Origin: Flaccisagitta enflata
Taxonomy: Eukaryota; Chaetognatha; Sagittoidea; Aphragmophora
Assembly (NCBI GenBank): GCA_965153355.1
Contig: OZ231126.1
Span: forward strand, 54,250,001 to 54,314,000
Reading direction: 5' to 3'
Length of the DNA stretch: 64,000 bases
Below the pieces are notes generated by a model, which worked only from the letters and a program-made list of their open reading frames with translations, was not told the origin of the DNA and did no database searches. Position numbers and translations under genes: made by a program. Shown here one piece after another: positions 34,166 through 44,533 of the stretch. Position 1 is the stretch's first letter. The number at the start of each line of letters is the position of its first letter.

Positions 34166-34339
34166 TGGCTGCAGGAGAGTGACAAAATTGCGCTACGAAA
34201 GCAAGCGGAATTTCACGCACAATTTCGACAGGCCACGATCGGCATGCTGTCGCTAGGCCATCTGCCTGGCCAACAGAGCGGAAAGAAGAAGAAAGGGGGA
34301 AACAAGAAAAAACCCAAAGGAAGACAGGGGCAAACTTAG
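34166..34339 (+). CDS. Gene 1, terminal exon C
   Basis: The strong pyrimidine tract and CTTCCAG acceptor precede TGG at 34,166. It encodes 57 residues and stops at TAG (34,337-34,339). WLQESDKIALRKQAEFHAQF is helical and charged, ATIGMLSLGHLPGQ follows, and the tail GKKKKGGNKKKPKGRQGQT is strongly basic, as in cytosolic C-terminal tails of ER or plasma-membrane proteins. The 201-bp intron before it contains a family I-type fragment (GTCTGTCCGTCGG to CTGCCCATCCACAAGCGA). Confidence 0.78.
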   Translation, partial: WLQESDKIALRKQAEFHAQFRQATIGMLSLGHLPGQQSGKKKKGGNKKKPKGRQGQT

Positions 34340-34790
34340 ACTTTTAGGAAAGAATTTTTGGGCCCTTTAATACGGACTGGGCTATCGAGATTCCGCATCG
34401 GTATATGGGCAACTCTGGGATTGGGAAGATAGGGTACCAGCGGTTTCAGTGATATCGATAACATAAAAGATGAATTAAGAAATTATTTGGGCGGCCTTTG
34501 TTGAAAAAGCCAAATCTAATAATCATACAAACTTCGTTGGCAACTGACCATTTAAGGTATTTCAGGTTTTCACTAGGTTAGCGTAATTAGAACAAGATTT
34601 TTAAAAGACATGTCCGTACTCTTGTAAAACTGGAAATGGCTTTCCGAGTTGACGGATCGAGTAACCTTAAAATTAAACAAATGTTAGACAGATGTTGATT
34701 AAACAGATGTTTATGTAAATTAAAACAGTCAATTAATGTAGCACATATCAGCTGCCATAAAAATAGCATTTCCGCTAAAAGTTGACCAGT
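34340..34790. other. Probable gene 1 3' UTR and flank
   Basis: Follows the stop codon. I see no clean AATAAA close by, so the transcript end is not placed. Confidence 0.35.
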
Positions 34791-34793
34791 TAA

Positions 34794-34950
34794 AACAAGG
34801 CTGGATACACGGCCAATACCAGTCGCGGACGGGTGGGCAGGGGCGGAAATGTGCATTTTCACACTTTCCAACTCGATCACCACGGACCGACCGACCAACC
34901 GACCGACCGACCAACGGACGGACGGACGGACGGACAAAGCCTCTTATAGA
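34794..34950 (-). repeat. Family I copy 14
   Basis: AACAAGGCTGGATACACGGC, GTCGCGGACGGGTGGGCAGG, a GACCGACCAACC run, then CTTATAGAGTCGCTTGG. Confidence 0.85.
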
Positions 34951-36046
34951 GTCGCTTGGTTCTGGTTCTGTTATGACACGAAAAGATCAAATAGATAATT
35001 GTAAATTGAAACAATTTTGCTTGAAATGCAACAGCCCTGATATGTTTTCTTTCCTTTTATAAGTCGTAACGGACAACGTTCCCTTTTATCGTTTTAAACC
35101 TTCAGTACCCTTAAAAATCATTATGCAAAGATAACGGGATGAAAAAAATTGTAGCATTTTTGGTCCACCCGTTACCAGTTTTGATTGTCAACTATAAATA
35201 TCCAGAGGTTTGCCTAATCATGATGGTTAAACATGTCAGTACCTGAGGAAAATACTCGTACACTGTAACCAAATATCAATTGAATGCTGTCTATGTAACG
35301 GTTGACACCACAAGTAGAATATCTGATCACACCAAGACAAACTAAAAAAGTGTAAGGAACATTTTTCTTTTTTTCACTAAAAGATTTCAACAGAATCGTA
35401 AAAGGTTATGGTCCCTGGAGGAAATAAAAATCGAGCAAAGATACCATCGTGTATTACTGTATCAACCATTACGTAATCAGCATCAGAAAACCCTGATGTT
35501 GTAAGTGCCATGCACACCTTTTAGATTGCTTTTATTTTAAATCTTTCTTGACCCCTTTGACTTTCATATTTGGATTCCATGTGTTTCTGATTGTCTCGTT
35601 CATCTTTTACTGCTTGCTTTTGTTGCACTACGAAGATAGTGTCGCGGACAGAAACGATGGGAGAAACCCGTGTAAAAATTGTCGTGAGAATCATTTACGA
35701 AGTCCAGCATTTACACAATAAACTCATTAGTATATGTATTTTATTGAATCGGGATGACTAAAAAGTGATAACAAAACGTATGATATATGACAGATACTAT
35801 ACATGAAATTTAAGCACGCTGTTCGAAATCATTGCTAAACAGAATATTAACGTAAGAGAAAATAAGTGTTATGGATAGCTCATATCTGGATTTAGTACTA
35901 ATGCGATTTTCCATTACGTCGAATACAATTGATTACCTTACCTGTGTTTTCGTTGCATCCATCTATGGTGCGCGCTTGGGTCGTAAAAATTCCCTCTGGC
36001 TTGGACATGCGACCAGATAGTACGCTATGACATATCCGTCACATTT
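34951..36046. other. Non-coding interval
   Basis: Unique-looking sequence downstream of gene 1; no open frame above 60 residues and no paired repeat noticed. Confidence 0.45.
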
Positions 36047-36187
36047 TTAGTCGCGGACACGCGACTCTATACCTTGCCGTGTCAGTCGGTAGGTCCGGCA
36101 GTCACCTTTCTGATTTCCGAGCGGTTTTCGCGTTACTGCTCCTGCCCAACCGACCGCGACTGGATTGCCGTGTATCCGGCCTTGTTA
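36047..36187 (+). repeat. Family I copy 15 (compact reference copy)
   Basis: TTTAGTCGCGGACACGCGAC, CTTGCCGTGTCAGTCGGTAG, GAGCGGTTTTCGCGTTACTG, CTCCTGCCCAACCGACCGCG and TGTATCCGGCCTTGTT in uninterrupted order. A hairpin fragment TCAGTCGCTTGCTCAGCAAC follows at 36,196. Confidence 0.9.
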
Positions 36188-36392
36188 AATTTTCAGTCGC
36201 TTGCTCAGCAACTAGAAGTGGATACAGTTGATCTTCAATAGAGCGCATGCCAAGGGATAAAGGGCCTTATCGCCTACAAAATCGCTTATGGGACAGTAAG
36301 TTAATGCCTCATTAGCGGGTGCGCTCTAGCGGTGCTTTACTGTATATCCCTTGAAGGAGAGATCCGTTCTATTACATAAATGACGCGAGATC

Positions 36393-36585
36393 AACAAGGC
36401 CGGATACACGGCTACCGAAGTTGCGTGCGGGTGGGCAGGGGCCATATTTGAGACCACTCCATCATTTGGGCAGGAGCAGTAAGGCCAAATACCCCAAAAA
36501 CCCCCAAAAAATAAAGTGTGACATACGGTCCAACCGACGGTCCGTCACACAAAGCGGGTTGTAGAGTCGCGTAGCACGCGACTAA
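36393..36585 (-). repeat. Family I copy 16
   Basis: AACAAGGCCGGATACACGGC through GGGTGGGCAGGGG, CATTTGGGCAGGAGCAGTAA, and the hairpin GAGTCGCGTAGCACGCGACT. Confidence 0.9.
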
Positions 36586-37469
36586 CAAAAATGATTATTT
36601 GAGAGCATTTCAGTATTTTCAGACCCCAGCCACATTAAAGCCCCGTCTTACTGCCCCTCCTCATCCACATCAATCCGACAATGTTTGAATGCCTACTATA
36701 GAGCTTAGACAATCTACACGCGCGAGAAAACGGGATATTGACAAAGTTTTACACACGCGATCACCTACAATAGATAATTGATAACAACAAAGCTCCAATT
36801 CTAGCTCTATGCTCTTTGGTGACTTCGCATGATCACTGCCAATTACGCCAATAAAATCAAGAGTGCTGAAACATAAATGCTGAAGTTCAGCGTTGCACCG
36901 TTAACTAGTCATCCAAGGATCGCACATGGTCAACGGTACCCGATGCCCTGCTGGGGGTGATCCAGTGGCGTGTTCAAGAATTGCAAAAAATTGATTGCAC
37001 ATGCCCTGCGGATGTTTGGGCACAGGTTACCATATGTATAACAAGGGGAAACCGTCGTTGGGCATTTTTTAGTTACCCTCAGACCGCTCGGCGCATTCAA
37101 AATTGGCCAGGAAGGGCCATAAAAGGCCAAAATAGATAACCCACCCACCAACTTGAAAAAATTCAAAAATGGTTAAATTTTCATGATTAAGCATCTTTTT
37201 TGGACTTGTTGGACACAAAAAACACAAAGGTAGGTGGTCGAGTGGGTGGTTGGGTGGGGTGACCCATGGGGTGGGGGCAAGGTGGCCAAATTGGCCAAAA
37301 ATCGCCCCCTGATGGAGGTGGTCGTAAAAAATGACAAAAATCAAAATTGTTGATTTTTTTGGCAAAAATACATCTCATTTAGTGGGATTCTGCAAAAAAA
37401 TTGGTATTATTTGGGTTTTTGGACAAAAAATGGCCCAGATGAAGTTTTGAGGGTTGTTGTAATTTTAGC

Positions 37470-38300
37470 TGGCTGCACACCTTAACTTTGTTTGCTTATA
37501 GCTTCTAAACGCTTTAATTCCCAAAAATCTGGTTGGTCTCATCTGAAAGATCTTTCGAAAAGCTTTCAGAAGCTCATGAATTTTAATTGATTTGGTTGAA
37601 AAATGGTGATACAGTGATCTTCCAAAGTACAGTGAAAAATGGAATTTTGTCATCATTTGACCTGTCAACTTTTTTTGCTTATAACTTTTTATCCTTCAAA
37701 GCTAGTAAAACATGGTTGGTCTCATCTGAAAGATCTTTCGGAAAAGCTTTCAGAAGATCTTTCGGAAAAGCTTTCAGAAGCTCATGAATTTTGATTCATT
37801 TGGTTGAAAAATGACAATACAGTGATCTCTCAAAGTACAGTAAAAAATGGAATTTTGTCGTTATTTGACCTGTCAACTTTATTTGCTTATAAATTTTTAT
37901 CCTTAAAAGTTAGTAAAACATGGTCGGTCTCATCTGAAAGATCTTTCAAAAAGCTTTCAGAAGCTCATGAATTTTTATTGATTTGGTTGAAAAATGGCAA
38001 TACAGTGATCTCTCAAAGTTCAGTAAAAAATGGAATTTTGTCATTATTTGACCTGTTAACTTTGTTTGCTTATAACTGTTTATCCTTCAAAGCTAGTAAA
38101 ACATGGTTGGTCTCATCTGAAAGATCTTTCAGAAGGCTTTCAGGAGGTCATGAATTTAATTGATTTGGTTAGGAAATGGCGTTATAGTGATCTCCCAAGG
38201 TAGAGTAAAAAATACTATCTAAACATTTTTGGACCTATTAACTCGGTTCATTTACCTCAAAAGCTAGTAAAACGTGGCTGGTCTCTTTTCAAAAATCATT
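37470..38300. repeat. ~180-bp tandem units in left arm
   Basis: GGAATTTTGTC starts units at 37,641, 37,849 and 38,032 (208 and 183 bp apart; the first interval contains a local 30-bp duplication). The mirror image lies at 39,400-40,200 in the right arm. Confidence 0.85.
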
Positions 38301-38540
38301 GAACAAGTGACGCAGGGTCACAATATTGTTGCGTATGAGTGGCCAGGGGCAGCACACCCCCATCCACACCCAACGCCCTACCCAACCCCCTTCCCAACAC
38401 AGACATATACACAAAAAGCTTCTAAATGATCATTTTCCCAATTTTTGAAAAGTGCTGATGGACAAACAAACGGATGGACGGACCAGTGGACCAACGGACA
38501 GACAAAGCCTCTTATAGGGTTACCTGTCCGCAACTGGAAA
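38300..38540 (-). repeat. Family I copy 17, within left foldback arm
   Basis: CAAGTGACGCAGGGTCACAATATTGTTGCG-type end (given here in parts: GTGACGCAGGGTC, CAATATTGTTGCG), then CTCTTATAGGGTTACCTGTC. Mirror copy at 39,140-39,395. Confidence 0.75.
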
Positions 38541-38721
38541 TGGTGAAACAATGATATCCAAAAGTATGGTGGATAATCTGATTTTGACAAGGCTCAATTT
38601 TTGGCCTTGCCTCGATTAGGATGTTATCTGCAAGTTGTCAAAATCACACAGCTGCACACAAACACACAGAAATACACAAATGCAATCATACAGACAGCCA
38701 GACCAAGAGGGACACGCAGCT

Positions 38722-38724
<3 letters not shown>

Positions 38725-38815
<91 letters not shown>

Positions 38816-38911
38816 ACACACACACACACACACAGCCACACACACACACATACACACACAGAGCGACAGAGAGTCAGAGACTAAATATTACCGATTAAGG
38901 AATACCACTAG

Positions 38912-38964
<53 letters not shown>
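38725..38964. repeat. (GA)n, (AC)n and (CT)n at the palindrome centre
   Basis: GA run 38,725-38,811, AC run to about 38,860, ~50 bp unique, then the complementary CT run 38,914-38,964. Confidence 0.95.
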
Positions 38965-38968
<4 letters not shown>

Positions 38969-39139
38969 AGCTGCATGTCCCTCTCGGTCTGGCTGTCTGT
39001 ATGATTGCATTTGTGTATTTCTGTGTGTTTGTGTGCAGCTGTGTCATTTTGACAACTTGCAGATAACATCCTAATCGAGGCAAGGCCAAAAATTGAGCCT
39101 TGTCAAAATCAGATTATCCACCATACTTTTGGATATCAT

Positions 39140-39395
39140 TGTTTCACCATTTCTAATTGCAGACAGGTAACCCTATAAGAGGCTTTGTCTGTCCGTTGGT
39201 CCATTGGTCCGTCCATCCGTTTGTTTGTCTGTCCATCAGCACTGGTCAAAAATTGGGAAAATGATCATTTTGAAGCTTTTTGTGTATATGTCTGTGTTGG
39301 GAAGGGGGTTGGGTAAGGCGTTGGGTGTGGATGGGGGTGTGCTGCCCCTGGCCACTCATACGCAACAATATTGTGACCCTGTGTCAATTGTTCAA
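39140..39395 (+). repeat. Family I copy 18, within right foldback arm
   Basis: Mirror of the copy at 38,300-38,540; contains CTATAAGAGGCTTTGTCTGT and CGCAACAATATTGTGACCC. Confidence 0.75.
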
Positions 39396-41134
39396 TGATT
39401 TTTGAAAAGAGACCAGCCACGTTTTACTAGCTTTTGAGGTAAATGAACCGAGTTAATAGGTCCAATAATGTTTAGATAGTATTTTTTACTCTACCTTGGG
39501 AGATCACTATAACGCCATTTCCTAACCAAATCAATTAAAATTCATGACCTCCTGAAAGCTTTCTGAAAGATCTCTCAGATGAGACCAACCATGTTTTACT
39601 AGCTTTGAAGGATAAACAGTTATAAGCAAACAAAGTTAACAGGTCAAATAACGACAAAATTCCATTTTTTACTGTACTTTGAGAGATCACTGTATTGCCA
39701 TTTTTCAACCAAATCAATAAAAATTCATGAGCTTCTGAAAGCTTTTTGAAAGATCTTTCAGATGAGACCAACCATGTTTTACTAACTTTTAAGGATAAAA
39801 AGTTATAAGCAAATAAAGTTGACAGGTCAAATAATGACGAAATTCCATTTTCTACTGTACTTTGAGAGATCACTGTATTGCCATTTTTCAACCAAATGAA
39901 TTAAAATTCATGAGCTTCTGAAAGCTTTTCGAAAGATCTTTTAGATAAGACCAACCATGTTTTACTAGCTTTGAAGGATAAAAAGTTATAAGCAAAAAAA
40001 GTTGACAGGTCAAAGAATGCCAAAATTCCATTTTTTGCTGTACTTTGGAAGATCACTGTATCACCATTTTTCAACCAAATCAATTAAAATTCATGAGCTT
40101 CTGAAAGCTTTTCGAAAGATCTTTCAGATGAGACCAACCAGATTTTTGGGAATTAAAGCGTTTAGAAGCTATAAGCAAACAAAGATAAGGTGTGCAGCCA
40201 GCTAAAATTACAACAACCCTCAAAACTTCATCTGGGCCATTTTTTGTCCAAAAACCCAAATAATACCAATTTTTTTGCAGAATCCCACTAAATGAGATGT
40301 ATTTTTGCCAAAAAAATCAACAATTTTGATTTTTGTCATTTTTTACGACCACCTCCATCAGGGGGTGATTTTTGGCCAATTTGGCCGCCTTGCCCCCACC
40401 CCATGGGTCACCCCACCCAACCACCCACTCGACCACCTACCTTTGTGTTTTTTGTGTCCAACAAGTCCAAAAAAGATGCTTAATCATGAAAATTTAACCA
40501 TTTTTGAATTTTTTCAAGTTGGTGGGTGGGTTATCTATTTTGGCCTTTTATGGCCCTTCCTGGCCAATTTTGAATGCGCCGAGCGGTCTGAGGGTCACTA
40601 AAAAATGCCCAAGGACAGTTTCCCCTTGTTATACATATGGTAACCTGTGCCCAAACATCCGCAGGGCATGTGCAATCAATTTTTTGCAATTCTTGAACAC
40701 GCCAGTGATCCAGTGAAGAAGTGGAGTGAGAGCAGGGCGGCGGCCCCAAAGGGCTAATGTCCTGTAGAACACGGGTAAATTTCAAGACGTCTGTCCTTCC
40801 GTCTGTCCTGAGGGGGCTTTAGATGACTGATTTAGGCCACTGAAGGCATATTTGAGGGCCGGAGAGTATAATTAAGGTTTGGAGGGCTGGTTTAATGCTT
40901 TGAGGGCTGATTGAAGGTCTGGAGGGTAGATTTGAGGCATGGGGGGGCTGATTTGAAGCCAAGAATGCGGATTTGAGACCTCAAGAGCTAAATTGACGCC
41001 TGGGAGGACTAATTTGAGGCCTTACTGGTCAACGGGGGGATGGACGGACGGACGGACGTCTCAAAATTCCCCCCCCCGTGTTCTACAGGACATCGGCCCT
41101 TTGGGCTACTGCCCAAAAAGGGGCTCTCTTTTTT

Positions 41135-41365
41135 AGTCGCGTGCTACGCGACTCTATAAACCACAGTCGGTTGGTGGTCCATCCATCACTAAGTCGTGTT
41201 AAAGATATTTTTTGTGTTTTTTACATTTCTAAACATAAGAAAAGACAAAGATGGCGACTGCAAATTCAAAGGTCATTTTGAACATTTTTATCCATCTGCC
41301 TAATACCTTTCTTTTTGTCTGACCTTTTGAGAAGATACCGACGCACGCGACTTAGGTCTAATGAC
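41135..41365 (+). repeat. Family I copy 19
   Basis: TAGTCGCGTGCTACGCGACT hairpin end, CTATAAACCACAGTCGGTTG, and at the other end ACGCACGCGACTTAGGTC. The middle differs from other copies. Confidence 0.65.
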
Positions 41366-42260
41366 CTTTTACTTGTCACTTTTTATAAGTCATGGTGTAC
41401 AGGAACAGGAAATCTTGGTTTCATATCACTTTTTGCTTGTGATATATATCTATAATCTAAAAATACTATTATGATTTCAATTAAATATTTTTGATTTAAT
41501 GTATAAGGTGTTTTAACAATGTTTTCAAACCCAGAATACTGACTATAGTTTCATAAGAATCAGTAATAACAATTGAATGTTTGAATTCCTTAGAAAAATG
41601 ATAAACAAGATTTCAAAATGTTGTTGGGTGAAATTGTATCACAGGCTTAGTAGAGATAATTTTGCATTTCTAAGAATATGGCCTTTTTCTTATATGTTTT
41701 TATAAAGAGGCCATGTTTTTGTATATGCAAATTTCTTTATTTCTATGCAATGATATAATTTCACCTGATAGAAGTGAGAAGACAAAGTATAGTTTTCTTT
41801 TAACAAGGCTGGATACACGATTGAAGATTCTGTGTGGCTTTGTCCCGAATTTCCCGCGGACCCTTTTGTTTCGACAATACCAGAGAGTGCCAGTTGTTTT
41901 CCCATTTGTACTTCGTTTAATAGAGTTGACGTCAAGGTACTCAGGTTGGAACATTGATCAAGAAAAAAAAGAACAGTCAGCAGAGTCCTTTTCATCGCTG
42001 GATATTATGTTAACACAAAATAATAAGAGGTGTCTCTGGGTATGGGAAGGTAGGACATTTGGTTACTAACGGTCGGCGGATACCCGATTCTATCCTTCCA
42101 TTGGTTTGTTAACAACTATTAGCCGGGTTATCGGTTTTTACTAATTAATGCGGTTACAATCGATTATGGTTAATGACCCATTTCTTTCTTATCCTCTTTC
42201 TCCTCTTCTTCTTCTTCCTCCTAGCAGTAAGTCGCCAGTAAACTTAACTTTTCTCTAAGT
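41366..42260. other. Non-coding interval
   Basis: Overlapping frames of ~118 (plus, 41,713-42,069) and ~101 residues (minus, 41,690-41,995) lack domains; a family I tip ACAAGGCTGGATACACG lies at 41,804. No gene is claimed. Confidence 0.4.
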
Positions 42261-42354
42261 TCTATGTGTCTGTATTTATCATCCTATCTGTCTATCTGCC
42301 GGTCTATCTGTCTGTCTGTCTGTCTGACTATCTATCTGTTTATCTGTCTGTTCA

Positions 42355-42355
<1 letters not shown>

Positions 42356-42450
<95 letters not shown>
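42356..42450. repeat. (TGTC)n then (TC)n compound microsatellite
   Basis: TGTC tetranucleotides to about 42,388, then pure TC to 42,450. Confidence 0.97.
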
Positions 42451-42453
<3 letters not shown>

Positions 42454-42639
42454 TTGTAAATCCTGGATAAGCTTCAATTTTCATTTATTAGGAAAGACCA
42501 TGCACAGGTGAGTTCCAAAAAAAAAGTCTTGACTCATAAGCAATCATCCATTAGAATTCCATAACAGTAATACATGAGCGAAATTCATTTTCAATCAAAA
42601 CAATTATATGATTTCTTAAGGCCAAAGTAAAATCTGAAA

Positions 42640-42910
42640 TATTTGAAATGCAAAAAGAGAAAAAAAAGATATAATAGAATAAAAAAAAAAAGAAGTAAAA
42701 AAAAATGAGAAGTGAAAAAAAAATTAAAAAACAAAAAAAAAATAAAGAATGAAAACAGTGAAAAAGTAAAAAAAATTCAAAAAATATAAAAAATGAAAAG
42801 AAAAATAAAGAAATTTTAAAGACATGTCATATTCAAAAGATCTCAAGAAATCGTTCATGAATGCAAAATCAAAATTTAAAAAAGAAAAAAAAAAACTAAA
42901 AAATGCCTTT
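42640..42910. repeat. A-rich low-complexity tract
   Basis: AAAAAGAAGTAAAAAAAAATG-type sequence (shown only in type) with AAATGAAAAG variants; no information content beyond composition. Confidence 0.75.
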
Positions 42911-42923
42911 TTTTATATTAGTA

Positions 42924-43099
42924 CAGTGAGACCCCGCAATAACAGACTCGCTTTTAAAGGTTCCCCATCAATAAAGGTCAACGTTTTCAGGTCCTAAATG
43001 ATAGTTTTTAATGTGATTTGACCTCTCTTTAAAGGTGAACCTGAGATAAAGGTGAAAAATCTTCAGTCCCAATGGGACCGATGAGGCGGGGTTCCACTG
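42924..43099. mobile_element. 176-bp mariner-type MITE with TA duplication
   Basis: The ends CAGTGAGACCCCGCAATAAC and the complement of CGGGGTTCCACTG pair imperfectly; TA flanks both sides (42,922-23 and 43,100-01). Length and end sequence match the MITE at 61,469, so they are one family. Confidence 0.85.
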
Positions 43100-43279
43100 T
43101 ATTGCTATTCTTGGATGATCAACAATTATCAAACATGCAAAAAACATGTCACTTTGTTTAGAAAAAAAAGTCGATAATAACCGCAATCAAAAGTCGATTA
43201 TGGCAGTATCCGAACCGAACCTACATTCGCGAATATTAACTAATTAATTGAACCAAATTGAACCGTTTTCTAATAGCCA

Positions 43280-43402
43280 GATCGCCGAAGTATATTGGTT
43301 ACACGAAATCGAAGATGGCGCGAAATCCACATTACATTACAACGTGAAAATGGTTCTATGTTACTCGAACGCTGTCCGCTCCCTGCGGCAGATGTTGATG
43401 GT
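43280..43402 (+). CDS. Possible isolated exon
   Basis: The acceptor-like TTTTCTAATAG is followed by a frame encoding QIAEVYWLHEIEDGAKST and HYNVKMVLCYSNAVRSLRQM, then ATG-GTCAAA as a weak donor. Composition is more gene-like and GC-richer than the flanks. No partner exon or family is recognised; it could be a relic of a transposon or pseudogene. Confidence 0.25.
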
Positions 43403-43460
43403 CAAATTTAAATCTTTTCAGTTTACACCCCCCTTTTTTCGTCTTCTGTGATTCCCATAT

Positions 43461-44147
43461 GTTTTGGAGGTCTACGTGTAGGAGAGGACCGGACTTTTTT
43501 TAGCGTTTTTAACGAGTTTTTTTTTCACGAAAATTTCAAATCTGAAACAAGAGAACAATTTAGGTCAATGATCCGAGCCCCTACCAAACCCCTACCCCTA
43601 CACCCACCCCTACCCCTAAACCCACCCCTACCCCTAAACCCACCCCTACCCCTAAACCCACCCCTACCCCTAAACCCACCCCTAACCCTAACCTAACCTT
43701 TAGGGTTAGGGGTGGGGTTAGGGGTGGTTTAGGGGTAGGGGTGGGTTTAGGGTTAGGGGTAGGGGTTGGTTTAGGGTTAGGGGTGGGGTTAGGGGTAGGT
43801 TTAGGGTTTAGGGGTAGGGGTGGGTTTAGGGGTAGGGGTGGGTTTAGGGGTAGGGTTAGGGGTAGGGGTGGGTTTAGGGTTAGGGGTGGGTTTAGGGTTA
43901 GGGGTAGGGGTGGGTTTAGGGGTAGGGGTGGGTTTAGGGGTAGGGGTGGGTTTTGGGGTAGGGGTGGGTTTAGGGGTAGGGGTGGGTGTAGGGGTAGGGG
44001 TGGGGTAGGGGTAGGGGTTTGGTATGGGCTCGGATCAATGACCTAAATTGTTCCCTTGTTTAAGATTTGAAATTTTCGTGAAAAAAAAAAACTCGTTAAA
44101 AACGCTAAAAAAAGTCCGGTCCTCTCCTACACGTAAGCCGTTTTGGA
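43461..44147. mobile_element. Foldback element with TTAGGG-like palindromic minisatellite, 8-bp TSD
   Basis: The element 43,469-44,139 has ends GGTCTACGTGTAGGAGAGGA and GGCTTACGTGTAGGAGAGGA (inverted), with ~110-bp arms. The 8-mer GTTTTGGA flanks it at 43,461-43,468 and 44,140-44,147, as in hAT-class insertions. The interior is CCCTACCCCTAAACCCA on the left that switches strand at about 43,697 to TTTAGGGGTAGGGGTGGG on the right. Gly/Arg/Val-rich frames are translations. Confidence 0.88.
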
Positions 44148-44495
44148 TACGATAGAAAAAAAAATTCTGTAACTATTTATTGGCTTTCGCAATATTGTCC
44201 GTTACTGATTTTGTTTGCCATGCTTTCCTCTTTATTTTCAGAAAAAAAGAAGGAACCATTATAAGAGGTGTGGAGGGACCAAAAGTTTTCGCAACTTACA
44301 GCCCATACTCGGCTCTTATAATGCTTCCTTCAGTGTGGTACTGCTCCCGCCCACCCGACAGACGACATTCTCTCCCTATGCTCAGCGATGTATGGCAAGG
44401 GACTTCAGGGACATCACGTGACGTCCCTGCTGTCAGGCTTGAAAGCATGTCGGGCTTGAAAATGTGTTGCATAAAAATTTTGAAGAAAGGGTGAA

Positions 44496-44533
<38 letters not shown>

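Larger units (their letters stand above)
36957..40713. mobile_element. Mutator-like foldback element with ~1.8-kb arms and 9-bp TSD
   Basis: The element is 36,966-40,704 (3,739 bp). The ends are TGGCGTGTTCAAGAATTGC in inverted orientation, flanked by the 9-mer GTGATCCAG at 36,957-36,965 and 40,705-40,713. The left arm 36,966-38,811 and right arm 38,914-40,704 are near-perfect complements, with a spacer of about 100 bp (AC repeats plus unique sequence). Each arm carries four ~180-bp tandem units (TGAAAGATCTTTC, GAATTTTGTCATTATTTGACC) and a family I copy. A 9-bp duplication with very long terminal repeats is typical of Mutator-like elements. No transposase; the open frames in the arms mirror each other. 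Confidence 0.92.
36905..41105 (-). mobile_element. Family II element, copy 3, split by the 3.7-kb foldback
   Basis: The outer end CTAGTCATCCAAGGATCGCA to GCTGGGGGTGATCCAG (36,905-36,965) continues after the foldback with GTGATCCAGTGAAGAAGTGG at 40,705, then the inverted block, minisatellite units and GTGTTCTACAGGACATCGGC. Joining the two flanks restores the arrangement at 5,305-5,400. Confidence 0.85.

Noticed and set aside
37587-38163. Tandem-repeat protein (NGNTVISQS and similar) in the foldback arms
   Set aside because: Frames arise from ~180-bp non-coding tandem units, and both arms give the same peptides from complementary strands.
41690-42069. Overlapping ~100-118-residue frames on both strands
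   Set aside because: Include a family I end and show no domain or splice context on either strand.
43560-44020. Interstitial telomere relic
   Set aside because: The repeats are bounded by inverted ends and an 8-bp duplication, so they are cargo of a mobile element.
43741-44046. Gly/Arg-rich frame resembling an RGG protein
   Set aside because: Translation of TTTAGGGGTAGGGG repeats within a foldback element.
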